Positions 53,916 to 60,927 of a DNA stretch of 64,000 nucleotides are shown one piece after another. The notes under the pieces are model-generated. The model was not told where the DNA came from and did not search any database. It worked only from the letters and a program-made list of their open reading frames with translations. Location: positions 1 to 64,000 of the forward strand of contig CAKSQK010000005.1 of NCBI GenBank assembly GCA_934486785.1, given 5' to 3'. Both the position numbers and the translations under genes were made by a program. The DNA comes from an uncultured Niabella sp. Its GTDB lineage: Bacteria; Bacteroidota; Bacteroidia; Chitinophagales; Chitinophagaceae. How positions within the stretch are numbered: the stretch's first letter is position 1; each line of letters begins with the position of its first letter.

Positions 53916-55349
53916 ATGCGAATATATTTACCACAGCAAATTGATTTAAAACAGTTATATAATGAGGCCCGGCAAATAATACCCGGCTTTAGCTCTTCAG
54001 TTTTCTATAAAATAATATATCTGATACAGGATGCAACCTTCAGGAGCTATTATATGAATTATCCTTCAGCTATTCATTCCCAAAAATTCAAAAAAATACA
54101 TTCCCACTACAGGGCTTATTTGTCATTTCTGGAGGACGTTAATTTTATTGAACGAAATGATTTTTTTAAGGTAGGAGAACAATCATATTTGTACCAGTTT
54201 ACCTTTTATTACCACCAAAATCTTTTTTATTCCCACATTATAAAGAATGTAAATATTCCTTATGATAATGATATTGTAATAAATGGTGATATTGCAAATA
54301 ATTATATGGAGGATAAAGTGATTGAGAAATTGAAGCTTTATCTTTTTTATTTGAAGTTTGACAGCAAAGCAGCTAACCAGTTAAAAGATGAATTGTTTAT
54401 CACACGTTTTTACAACCCTGAATTTGATATGCAACATTGGGACTGGTTTGTAACTACTGCTGGTAAATGGGAATACAAACCATCACCAAAGGTTTTGGAT
54501 AGAGTGGCACAATACAATTTTGAAACAAAAGTAATTGATATGATAAATGATCATACTTATTACTGCCACACTGATACGAGCGGTTGGCGTTTACATTCAC
54601 CCCTTACAATCTTACCGAGGGAGTACAGAAAATTTATCACGTTTCGCGGCCAGGAGCTTTACAGTATTGATTTGAAATGTAGCCAGGTATTCCTTACGCT
54701 TAAACTTTTTACTCCAGAATTTTGGGATATTAATTCGCCGGTCGTTAATATTTCCACACTTGGTATGGAACATTTGTTTAACAATCAAAGTGTGCTTAAA
54801 AGAATACAGAAAGCCATTTCAAATCTTGCCGCGGACTATGAAAACTTCAGGGTTCATTGTTGTGCAGGTAGCATTTATGAATATATGCAGGAAGAATATT
54901 ATTCAAAACTGGGGTTAGCCCTTGAACGGGATGACGTTAAAACACAATTTTTTTTAACGCTGTTCACATCAAATAAATTCTTGGGATCAGAACAGGCAAA
55001 CCCCAAGAAGCTGTTTAAAAAAATATTCCCCACCGTGTATAATGTTTTCAAAGCAATCAAAACCGAACGAAAAGAAAGTCTGTTTTTAAACGTTGATGAT
55101 GCAAAAACCATTGAAAAATTTTCATCGTTGCTCCCTATTATGTTGCAAAGGCTGGAAAGCTTGATTTTTCTTAAAACTGTTACAACAAAAATTGTAAACT
55201 CCCATCCTGAAGTACCTCTGATAACATTACATGATTCCCTGAATACGACAAAGGAACATGTAGAGTTCGTTAAAAATACTCTTCATACTGAAATAGAAGT
55301 AATCATGGGCTATTCGCCTACCCTTAAAATTTTCTTATGGGCTGGTTAA
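53916..55349 (+). CDS. Family A polymerase-like protein, candidate element replicase
   Basis: 477 residues. The N-terminal about 100 residues look like a winged-helix domain (helix-rich, then F-I-E-R-N-D-F-F-K-V-G-E-Q-S-Y-L-Y-Q-F). The C-terminal half contains the three family A polymerase motifs in order. Motif A: Y-S-I-D-L-K-C-S-Q-V-F-L with D252. Motif B/O-helix: R338-xxx-K342-xxx-F346-xxx-F350, the exact spacing of Pol I R754, K758, F762 and Y766. Motif C: L-I-T-L-H-D-S with H439-D440. No exonuclease domain; short for a Pol I-type enzyme. DNA versus RNA polymerase cannot be decided: the H-D-S of motif C recalls phage RNA polymerases, while Phe at the 762 position recalls DNA polymerases. 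I infer a replication protein of the element. Confidence 0.7.
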   Translation: MRIYLPQQIDLKQLYNEARQIIPGFSSSVFYKIIYLIQDATFRSYYMNYPSAIHSQKFKKIHSHYRAYLSFLEDVNFIERNDFFKVGEQSYLYQFTFYYHQNLFYSHIIKNVNIPYDNDIVINGDIANNYMEDKVIEKLKLYLFYLKFDSKAANQLKDELFITRFYNPEFDMQHWDWFVTTAGKWEYKPSPKVLDRVAQYNFETKVIDMINDHTYYCHTDTSGWRLHSPLTILPREYRKFITFRGQELYSIDLKCSQVFLTLKLFTPEFWDINSPVVNISTLGMEHLFNNQSVLKRIQKAISNLAADYENFRVHCCAGSIYEYMQEEYYSKLGLALERDDVKTQFFLTLFTSNKFLGSEQANPKKLFKKIFPTVYNVFKAIKTERKESLFLNVDDAKTIEKFSSLLPIMLQRLESLIFLKTVTTKIVNSHPEVPLITLHDSLNTTKEHVEFVKNTLHTEIEVIMGYSPTLKIFLWAG

Positions 55350-55421
55350 AGACAGGTACTCTTCTCAATAATGCCGGTCACAACTTACCTCACACCGATC
55401 TGCCCCCCTCATTTTGGTTTG

Positions 55422-55688
55422 TTATTCTGCTAACTCAAGAATATTTTGATGCACCTTCTTTGTTTGTATTTCATCTTTAGTTACACTGGATCCGTCTACG
55501 TTAGTGTAAACAACTTTGGAAAAAAATTGTACATACCAAAGCCCCATAAAGATATTTTCAAATCCTCTCACATCCGGTCTTAATATGGTCATTTTTTCGC
55601 TGCCTGATTTCATTTTAACCACCATCCCTGTTTTAAAAAGTGGTTGCTCCATCAATTTTGTTTCTTTGTTAATTATATCTCCAAACAT
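55422..55688 (-). CDS. DUF2158-like small protein
   Basis: 88 residues. The part F-K-T-G-M-V-V-K-M-K-S-G-S-E-K-M-T-I matches the DUF2158 opening (G-D-x-V-x-L-K-S-G-x-x-x-M-T-V), and a W-Y-V-Q-F-F stretch fits the later W-F strand. An alternative start is at 55652. Function of the family unknown. It is convergent with the polymerase-like gene. Confidence 0.6.
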   Translation of the reverse strand: MFGDIINKETKLMEQPLFKTGMVVKMKSGSEKMTILRPDVRGFENIFMGLWYVQFFSKVVYTNVDGSSVTKDEIQTKKVHQNILELAE

Positions 55689-55779
55689 TGAAAAGGTTTT
55701 AGTTATTCAGTATAATATATTGAATAATTTATACCAAAAGAAATATTAATTTATACGGTTTATCTTTTAATATTAACCA

Positions 55780-57465
55780 CTAAAATTTTGAAATATCGAA
55801 GTCCTCAATAGTTACAACATTGCTTATCGTTTCAGTACCATTTTTATCTTTAGAAACAACTCTAATATTCACTTTATTTTTAGAAGAAGGGGTGACTGGC
55901 TCTTTTGGGTTATTAGTTGTTGAATTATCTTTTGAACAGGAAATTATTGAAACTATAAATATGGGAATGAGTGCAAAAACAATTTTTCGTTTATAACGGC
56001 TGTAGAGTAGTGAAAAAATAAGCAAAGCAGCTAAAAATCCCAGTGACGCCGTCGTTACACTCCCATTTTTATTAAAAATAAAACTGTAGGAATTATTTAT
56101 ATTCGAAAAATCGCTTTTTGTTTTTGACGCAAGTGTTCCAATTCGTTTCCATGCTCCATTATTTTCATTAATTTCAAGATAATATATTCTATCAGGAGAA
56201 TCTCCCTCCACAGTCCAGGATACACTAATACTTTCGCTATTTTTTATTGCGTTTATTTGGTTTAGATTAAAGTTTACTGCGAAAAGTCCACCATCGTTTA
56301 TTGTCCATCCTTTCGCGATAAGCTTTTCTCTTGCACTAAGTGCGTATGGTAAATATTTTTTTCCAACTGCATCTAGTAATATATTATTTGGAGTACTACT
56401 GTTATTGCTCCAACCAATTAACGTATTCGAATAATTTGTTGAATCAATTCCGGAACCGTTAAATGCCATTTTGAAATTAGCGAGTATATTAATTTTCCAA
56501 CTTCCCAACTCTTGATTAAAGTTTTTAGCGTTCTCAAAAGTTTGCTGAAAATTTTCAACATTTGATACATTCCAGTTGTTAAGAGGTTGGTTGAATGCAA
56601 TAGCATTTTGGAACATGCCGTTCATGTTTTTACAAGCAGAAACGTTCCATTTGTTCAACGGCTGATTAAACTTTTCAGTAGCTAAAAATGCTCCAACCAT
56701 TATTTCGATAGCTCCAGTATTCCAATTGTTTAACGGTTGATTAAATTCTTTACAATTATAGAACATACTGTTTATGTTAGTAACTTTTGAAACATCCCAG
56801 CTTCCAATTGGCTGATTAAAATTTGTACAACCTGAAAACATACTTGTCATGTTGGTTACGTTGGAAGTGTTCCAATTCCCAATTGGCTGATTAAAATTTG
56901 TACAACCTGAAAACATCAAATCCATTCTCTTAACCATACCAGTATTCCAGTTTTCCATATTGGGTATTGTAGTTAAACTAACGCAGTTATAAAATGCCCA
57001 ACTCATGTCGGTTACAGCTGAAACATCTGGAATATCAGTTGCAATAATTTTTAAATTACGACAATTACTATAGGCAAATTTTAAAGTTGCTAATTTGAAG
57101 CTGCCCCATTTTTTTATTTCCATTAATTTTGGAGCGTCCCATGATGTTGCATCCCATTCTTCACCAAATCTGAGTCCACTGAATTGACCATTCCCTTGGG
57201 TGATTTTAACCAAAAAAATTCCAATTTCGGGCATTGTAACAACTGTGGCTCCATTACCGATTAACGTTCCATTTATAGAGGGGTTATCTACTTTCTCCCA
57301 ATAAATATTATAATTATTACCAACTGCGGGTATTTTTATCTGGTTCGCTTTTGACCCATATACAGTAACAGGTGCGTTTGTGTTCCAGACAGTAACAAAT
57401 TCATTTTGCGAAAGAGCGTTTAAAAATAGAAAGGATATAAATCCAAGTAAAGCAATTCTTTTCAT
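55780..57465 (-). CDS. BspA-type LRR surface protein with interrupted FnIII-like C-terminal module
   Basis: 561 residues with a signal peptide (1-19, ending A-L-S). Residues about 130-345 hold seven BspA/DUF285 repeats of about 25 residues (M-F-x-x-C-x-x-F-N-Q-P-I/L-x-x-W-N-T/V-S-x-V), the type seen in surface adhesins. From about 397 an FnIII-like domain begins; it is interrupted by two hydrophobic helices (472-488, 495-510) ending in I-I-S-C-S-K (Cys510) and resumes with V-V-S-K-D-K-N-G-T. The same layout ends the protein at 352-2247. It forms an operon with the lipoprotein gene 12 bp upstream. Confidence 0.88.
   Translation of the reverse strand: MKRIALLGFISFLFLNALSQNEFVTVWNTNAPVTVYGSKANQIKIPAVGNNYNIYWEKVDNPSINGTLIGNGATVVTMPEIGIFLVKITQGNGQFSGLRFGEEWDATSWDAPKLMEIKKWGSFKLATLKFAYSNCRNLKIIATDIPDVSAVTDMSWAFYNCVSLTTIPNMENWNTGMVKRMDLMFSGCTNFNQPIGNWNTSNVTNMTSMFSGCTNFNQPIGSWDVSKVTNINSMFYNCKEFNQPLNNWNTGAIEIMVGAFLATEKFNQPLNKWNVSACKNMNGMFQNAIAFNQPLNNWNVSNVENFQQTFENAKNFNQELGSWKINILANFKMAFNGSGIDSTNYSNTLIGWSNNSSTPNNILLDAVGKKYLPYALSAREKLIAKGWTINDGGLFAVNFNLNQINAIKNSESISVSWTVEGDSPDRIYYLEINENNGAWKRIGTLASKTKSDFSNINNSYSFIFNKNGSVTTASLGFLAALLIFSLLYSRYKRKIVFALIPIFIVSIISCSKDNSTTNNPKEPVTPSSKNKVNIRVVSKDKNGTETISNVVTIEDFDISKF
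56804..56918. repeat. 75-bp tandem repeat inside the BspA-like gene
   Basis: A block of about 38 bp starting CCAATTGGCTGATTAAAATT is identical at 56804 and 56879, 75 bp apart, encoding consecutive 25-residue LRR units. Such near-identical repeats can expand or contract by recombination. Confidence 0.8.
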
Positions 57466-57477
57466 TTTTTAAAAATA

Positions 57478-58860
57478 TTATTTGGTTAAGTCAAGTGTCT
57501 TTGTAGCAGTTGAGGTATTATATTTATCCTTGGTCACTGTCACTGTAAGTTCGTCTACAATTGCCTGTGAACGAGCAGGGTCAAGTTTAAGATAAATCTT
57601 GGTATAACCAGTTTGTAAGGGAATCGGGCTAGATGCTGACAATCCATTTACTGTTAAGATTGTTCCCGTTTTTAGACTGAATTTGGCTAGCAAATCTTTA
57701 TCACTAGTCGTAGGGTTGGGAACTACAGTAAGTAAAACAAATATTGATTCATTTATACTGAAAGGTCCAGAGCCATCGGTTGAAATTGTAGTTTGCAGGT
57801 TTCCATTTTGATAGTTAAATTCCAAAGGGACCGATTTTTCAAGACCAAATTGATTTTTAACATAAAGTATAATTGGCCATTTTCCTATTGTGTTAACAGA
57901 AGGAGTAAACTCTACACCATAATCCATTGTACTGTTCGGCAATAAATTAAAATACTGATTTGGTAGCTGAATCTTGTTATCAAATTTGAAAGTTCCATTC
58001 CCTACTATCTTTGCCTGGTAAGATATACCTGTAACACCGTAAGCATTTATATCAAAGCCTACAATTCCGGCTTCTCCGGGTATTAAAGCTCGAAATGGAA
58101 AGGTATATCCATTTATTTCAAACTCATTGCTATATATTTTTAGCGTTATGGACTTTGATATTGTTCGATTGTATGCATCTTTCAAGGAAATTGTTACAAC
58201 GCCGGTTCCTTTTTGTGAAGGTTTGTAACCAAATGTATAGTTTCCGGAATTAGAAAGATCGAATAAGTCACTCCCAGCTGAATAACTCTTATTATTATAG
58301 GTGATGGTTCCATCGCCTGAAAAACCAACCTTGTATGTATTTCCTGGTAAATGCTTAGAATTGTCAATGGTGACACCAATGCTTCCTGTTTGGGATAAAT
58401 CTAAATTTGTATTGCTGGCACCGATTGTAAAATCAAAGAGTTTGGGAACAACGTTCACGATTTTTTCAACAGTTGTGCTATTTTTGAACTCATCTATAAT
58501 CTTGAGCTGTAAATTTACTTTACCGACAGTTATATCTTGAATAGCAAAAAAAGTTTTCCCTTCCTTTAAATTAGAAATAACTTCTCCGTTTTTATGTTTT
58601 ACACCATTCACAACCAAGCAAGCGTTTTGATTGGTGATTGTTACAAAAAGTTTAAAATCTGCACTCTTATTATTTAAAGGTGTAATCGTAATATACTGCT
58701 GATTTGTTTCTCCTAAAATTACAGTATCAGCAATACTTGAATACACATGGAACTCATCATTTTGAACGGGTTCCTTTTGCTCTTGTTTTGAAGTTGTGTC
58801 ATTTTTTGAACAAGCTGTTATTAAGGCAAGAACTGTCGCGAAAATTAAAAAACGTTTCAT
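57478..58860 (-). CDS. Repeat lipoprotein with TraQ/DUF3872-like beta domains
   Basis: 460 residues. Lipoprotein signal M-K-R-F-L-I-F-A-T-V-L-A-L-I-T-A-C-S (Cys17). The mature part contains about four beta-sandwich repeats of 90-110 residues, each with a G-x-G-T-I/F-x-x-x-N/D-N-K core and an ending such as V-T-I-S-L-K-D-A-Y-N-R or W-P-I-I-L-Y-V-K-N-Q-F-G. The pattern recalls TraQ/DUF3872 of Bacteroides conjugative transposons, but this is a pattern match only. Probably outer-membrane anchored and paired with the BspA-like protein encoded downstream. Confidence 0.75.
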   Translation of the reverse strand: MKRFLIFATVLALITACSKNDTTSKQEQKEPVQNDEFHVYSSIADTVILGETNQQYITITPLNNKSADFKLFVTITNQNACLVVNGVKHKNGEVISNLKEGKTFFAIQDITVGKVNLQLKIIDEFKNSTTVEKIVNVVPKLFDFTIGASNTNLDLSQTGSIGVTIDNSKHLPGNTYKVGFSGDGTITYNNKSYSAGSDLFDLSNSGNYTFGYKPSQKGTGVVTISLKDAYNRTISKSITLKIYSNEFEINGYTFPFRALIPGEAGIVGFDINAYGVTGISYQAKIVGNGTFKFDNKIQLPNQYFNLLPNSTMDYGVEFTPSVNTIGKWPIILYVKNQFGLEKSVPLEFNYQNGNLQTTISTDGSGPFSINESIFVLLTVVPNPTTSDKDLLAKFSLKTGTILTVNGLSASSPIPLQTGYTKIYLKLDPARSQAIVDELTVTVTKDKYNTSTATKTLDLTK

Positions 58861-58881
58861 TTGAGTTAAATAAATCGCAAA

Positions 58882-58946
58882 GTTATAGAAACTATAACGA
58901 ATTATAATATAATATAGAAAATTCTCTATTGTAAATATTTTCTATA
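58882..58946. promoter_or_regulatory. Two palindromic operators in the XRE/lipoprotein divergent region
   Basis: GTTATAG-AAA-CTATAAC (58882-58898) is a perfect 7-bp palindrome, and TATAGAAAAT (58913-58922) faces ATTTTCTATA (58937-58946). Both share the TATAG core. They lie in the 103 bp between the starts of the lipoprotein and the XRE gene and probably bind that XRE protein. Confidence 0.6.
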
Positions 58947-58963
58947 ATATTTCCCTTTGACAG

Positions 58964-59203
58964 GTGAATAAGTCTGTCAAGAAAGAATATTATGTAAATA
59001 AAACAGCATTGTTACTGATTGGTAATAAAATGCGGGAAATTAGGCAGGCAAAAAACATTTCAATTGAAACTTTAGCAAACACCAGTGGTATGGATTATTC
59101 TCAATTAGCGAGGATGGAAACAGGCCAGGTTAATTTTACAATATCTTACTTATTTCGTGTAGCAGAAGCACTGGGTGTTACCCCGAAAGACCTCCTTCCA
59201 TAG
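58964..59203 (+). CDS. XRE-family HTH regulator
   Basis: 79 residues from a GTG start (ATG alternatives further in would cut into the first helix). A single HTH_3 domain: I-G-N-K-M-R-E-I-R-Q-A-K-N-I-S-I-E-T-L-A, Y-S-Q-L-A-R-M-E-T-G, A-E-A-L-G-V-T-P-K-D-L-L. It is divergent from the surface-protein operon and faces two palindromes. It could silence those genes or control the element. Confidence 0.92.
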   Translation: MNKSVKKEYYVNKTALLLIGNKMREIRQAKNISIETLANTSGMDYSQLARMETGQVNFTISYLFRVAEALGVTPKDLLP

Positions 59204-59217
59204 AGCAAGGTTATAAG

Positions 59218-59945
59218 GTGTTCCTCATTTCAGCTTCGGCAAGTAAATGCGCCATACCATTGCAACCAAAGCAATATTACTGGTAGCAATTCTTTGTAGG
59301 TATTACTTTCCTTGCTATGCCTTTCAGGCTGCTTAGGCAGGTATGTCACATTCCTTGCAGCGCAGCCTCATTCGTCACGGCAGCTCCTGTGTCCTGTATG
59401 CCCACTTCAGTTTCATCCATCCTCCATTCCTCTATCATTACACCATGCTCATTCCGGGCAATGATCCTGCCAACAATGGCAGATAATACAAAGCCTTGCA
59501 CATTGCTGCTTATTTTTGTTTCTGCTCATCACTGCCAGGATCGCCGGGCTTCATAATTCTCTTGGTTTCATTACCGCCTCATTACGTCTTTCTTCACTTT
59601 CAGTAGGCTACAGTCCACCCGCTGCCCATTATTTTGCGTGCCTTGCGGCCTGCACCAGCTTCGTGCCGGTCATGGTTTTTGCAGGCCATACCACAGAGCC
59701 AACAGATAAGCAAAAAACCACGCCAGCCACTTGCGTTACACTGTAGCTGTCTGCCACCCTTTGGGTTCCCTCAGCCAGCACTGTTGCAGGCGCACGCCGT
59801 TCCATTCATTCGTTCCTCATTCCTGTCACTTGCTTATGGCACGCATGTGCCCCTGCTCATTGTGGGCAGGTTTGCCACAAGGCTACACTTCTTTTGGCTC
59901 AAGGCTGTATAACCGTTATCCCTCATTTTTTGTCCTTTTCCACTA
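59218..59945 (-). ncRNA. Candidate large structured noncoding RNA on the element
   Basis: About 730 bp without a credible gene. The plus strand is strikingly C/T-rich, so a minus-strand transcript would be purine-rich, and it is more GC-rich than the rest of the element. Predicted stems: GGCCTGCA 59647-59654 with TGCAGGCC 59680-59687, enclosing CCAGC 59655-59659 with GCCGG 59665-59669; GATCCTG 59463-59469 with CAGGATC 59536-59542; GGCAC 59838-59842 with GTGCC 59847-59851; CCTGC 59852-59856 with GCAGG 59866-59870; ATTGCAACC 59259-59267 with GGTAGCAAT 59282-59290 (one mismatch); ACCC 59756-59759 with GGGT 59763-59766. No known RNA family recognised; boundaries approximate. Confidence 0.4.
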
Positions 59946-59951
59946 AATGCT

Positions 59952-60338
59952 ATGGATATATCATTGTCAAAAATTAATATTATGGAAGTAAAAAACTACA
60001 CAAAAGGCTTTGATTATGAAAAATTAATTAAAGAGAGCTTTCCTAAGCAGGATTTAATAAGGTACACAAGTTCTTATTCTGCGTATATCCATTACATAAA
60101 TGTTGTAACGGGTTACGCAGTAATTAAAACCAAACCAGTAGTAGCCTTTAATAATGTAAAAAGGAGTCTTTCGCGAGCTTTGATTCGTATCAGCACTAAA
60201 CAACTTTCCCCTTCTTTCAAGAGGGAAGTTATTACTTTATCGGAACTATCATTAATTGCAAGTTCAATTGAAGAGATAGACCAAATTGTGAATAGATTTT
60301 GGGCTATGAAAAGTGAAATAAAAAAGGAAGCAATTTAG
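59952..60338 (+). CDS. Element protein, family unknown
   Basis: 128 residues; an ATG at 59982 is an equally good start. Mixed helix/strand composition, no signal peptide. It contains a basic patch (N-V-K-R-S-L-S-R-A-L-I-R-I-S-T-K-Q-L) and a helical C-terminus. It is the last plausible coding region before the right end of the element. Confidence 0.6.
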   Translation: MDISLSKINIMEVKNYTKGFDYEKLIKESFPKQDLIRYTSSYSAYIHYINVVTGYAVIKTKPVVAFNNVKRSLSRALIRISTKQLSPSFKREVITLSELSLIASSIEEIDQIVNRFWAMKSEIKKEAI

Positions 60339-60654
60339 GTGGCTATCACAATAGCGTATCGTTTGGCTGCAAAGAAATTCCGCCATAAACGCAAAGCTAC
60401 CACACAACGCCATCATTTATTGCGTTGCTTCTTTGCACCCAAGCCACGCCACCTGTTTAACAGCTTTCTTTTTTCCTTTTCTTTTACAAAAATATTTTTG
60501 TGGGTTAGGCTAAAGAAGATTAAAGCAGGTATTAATTATGTTCAGATTTCTAATAGTTGATGTTAGATTGGTACACAATATATACCTAAATTCGTATAGA
60601 AATATGTCCGCTATTAAGGCTATCAGCAGTTGTTTTACATATGTTTTACCACCA
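60339..60654. other. Noncoding stretch near the right end of the element
   Basis: An open frame runs through 60339-60560 from a GTG, but its composition (basic, then Phe/Ser-rich) and the C/T bias argue against a gene. On the minus strand a hairpin CAACGC/GCGTTG can form (about 60399-60424). The rest is AT-rich with no feature seen. Confidence 0.4.
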
Positions 60655-60693
60655 ATAAAAAACTCCCTGTAATTTAATTATTTACAAGGAGTT
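60655..60693 (-). terminator. Terminator of tRNA-Arg, supplied by the element
   Basis: AACTCCCTGTAA (60661-60672) pairs with TTACAAGGAGTT (60682-60693) with one mismatch. On the minus strand the stem is followed by TTTTTTAT. It lies 15 bp after the tRNA 3' end and inside the element, so the insertion has replaced the tRNA's original downstream region. Confidence 0.8.
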
Positions 60694-60702
60694 ATCTGAT
60701 TT

Positions 60703-60723
60703 ATTAGTGACCCCGCCAGGAAT
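60703..60723. repeat. Attachment-site direct repeat (attR side, tRNA 3' end)
   Basis: 21 bp identical to 50993-51013, covering the acceptor 3' strand and part of the T-stem of the intact tRNA-Arg. The tRNA is kept whole after integration. Confidence 0.9.
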
Positions 60724-60779
60724 CGAACCTGGATCAGAAGCTCCGGAAACTCCTGTACTATCCATTGTACTACGGGGCC
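60708..60779 (-). tRNA. tRNA-Arg(CCG)
   Basis: 72 nt, cloverleaf checked by hand on the minus strand: acceptor GGCCCCG with CGGGGTC (one G-U), D-stem GTAC/GTAC, anticodon stem GGAGT/GCTTC with loop TTCCGGA (anticodon CCG, reading CGG), T-stem CCAGG/CCTGG with loop TTCGATT, discriminator A. CCA is not encoded. It is the integration target of the element. Confidence 0.95.
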
Positions 60780-60841
60780 AATATTTTTAAGAACTTATTT
60801 GTAAACCATAGGGTTTTTTACTATCCCTGCGGTCAGGAATC

Positions 60842-60861
60842 CCTGTCTTCCGTCAGGCAGG
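60842..60861. repeat. 20-bp palindromic element in tRNA T-loop
   Basis: CCTGTCTTCCGTCAGGCAGG, inserted exactly between AATC and GAAC of the T-loop (plus strand). Same insertion point as the element at 50922-50941. Confidence 0.8.
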
Positions 60862-60900
60862 GAACGCTGGATCAGAAGCTCCGGAAACTCCTGTACTATC

Positions 60901-60920
60901 CCTGCCTACCGGCAGGCAGG
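60901..60920. repeat. 20-bp palindromic element in tRNA D-loop
   Basis: CCTGCCTACCGGCAGGCAGG, inserted between ACTATC and CATTGTAC (plus strand); removing it restores the intact D-arm exactly. The arms CCTGCCT and AGGCAGG pair around CCGG. It is the best-preserved copy in the window. Confidence 0.85.
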
Positions 60921-60927
60921 CATTGTA

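Larger units (their letters stand above)
50993..60723. mobile_element. Integrative element in tRNA-Arg(CCG), about 9.7 kb
   Basis: Bounded by 21-bp direct repeats of the tRNA 3' end. It contains, from the left: integrase, an RteC-like hypothetical, an excisionase-like HTH, a small ORF, a family A polymerase-like protein, a DUF2158-like protein, two surface proteins, an XRE regulator, a long noncoding stretch, and one further ORF. No relaxase, type IV coupling protein or conjugation gene is present, so it would need help to move between cells. Base composition is visibly more AT-rich than the flanks, except in 59220-59940. Confidence 0.9.

Noticed and set aside
56804..56918. CRISPR-like direct repeats
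   Set aside because: The spacing and frame are those of 25-residue LRR units in a coding gene; no CRISPR array or cas gene occurs in the window.
59317..59946. Four overlapping plus-strand frames of 71-92 codons in the noncoding part of the element
   Set aside because: They overlap each other in different frames, have Pro/Ser/Thr/Cys-rich composition produced by C/T bias, and show no domain or start context.
60339..60560. 73-codon frame starting with GTG
   Set aside because: Composition is not protein-like, it lies in strand-biased DNA, and no start signal is visible; kept only as a noncoding region.
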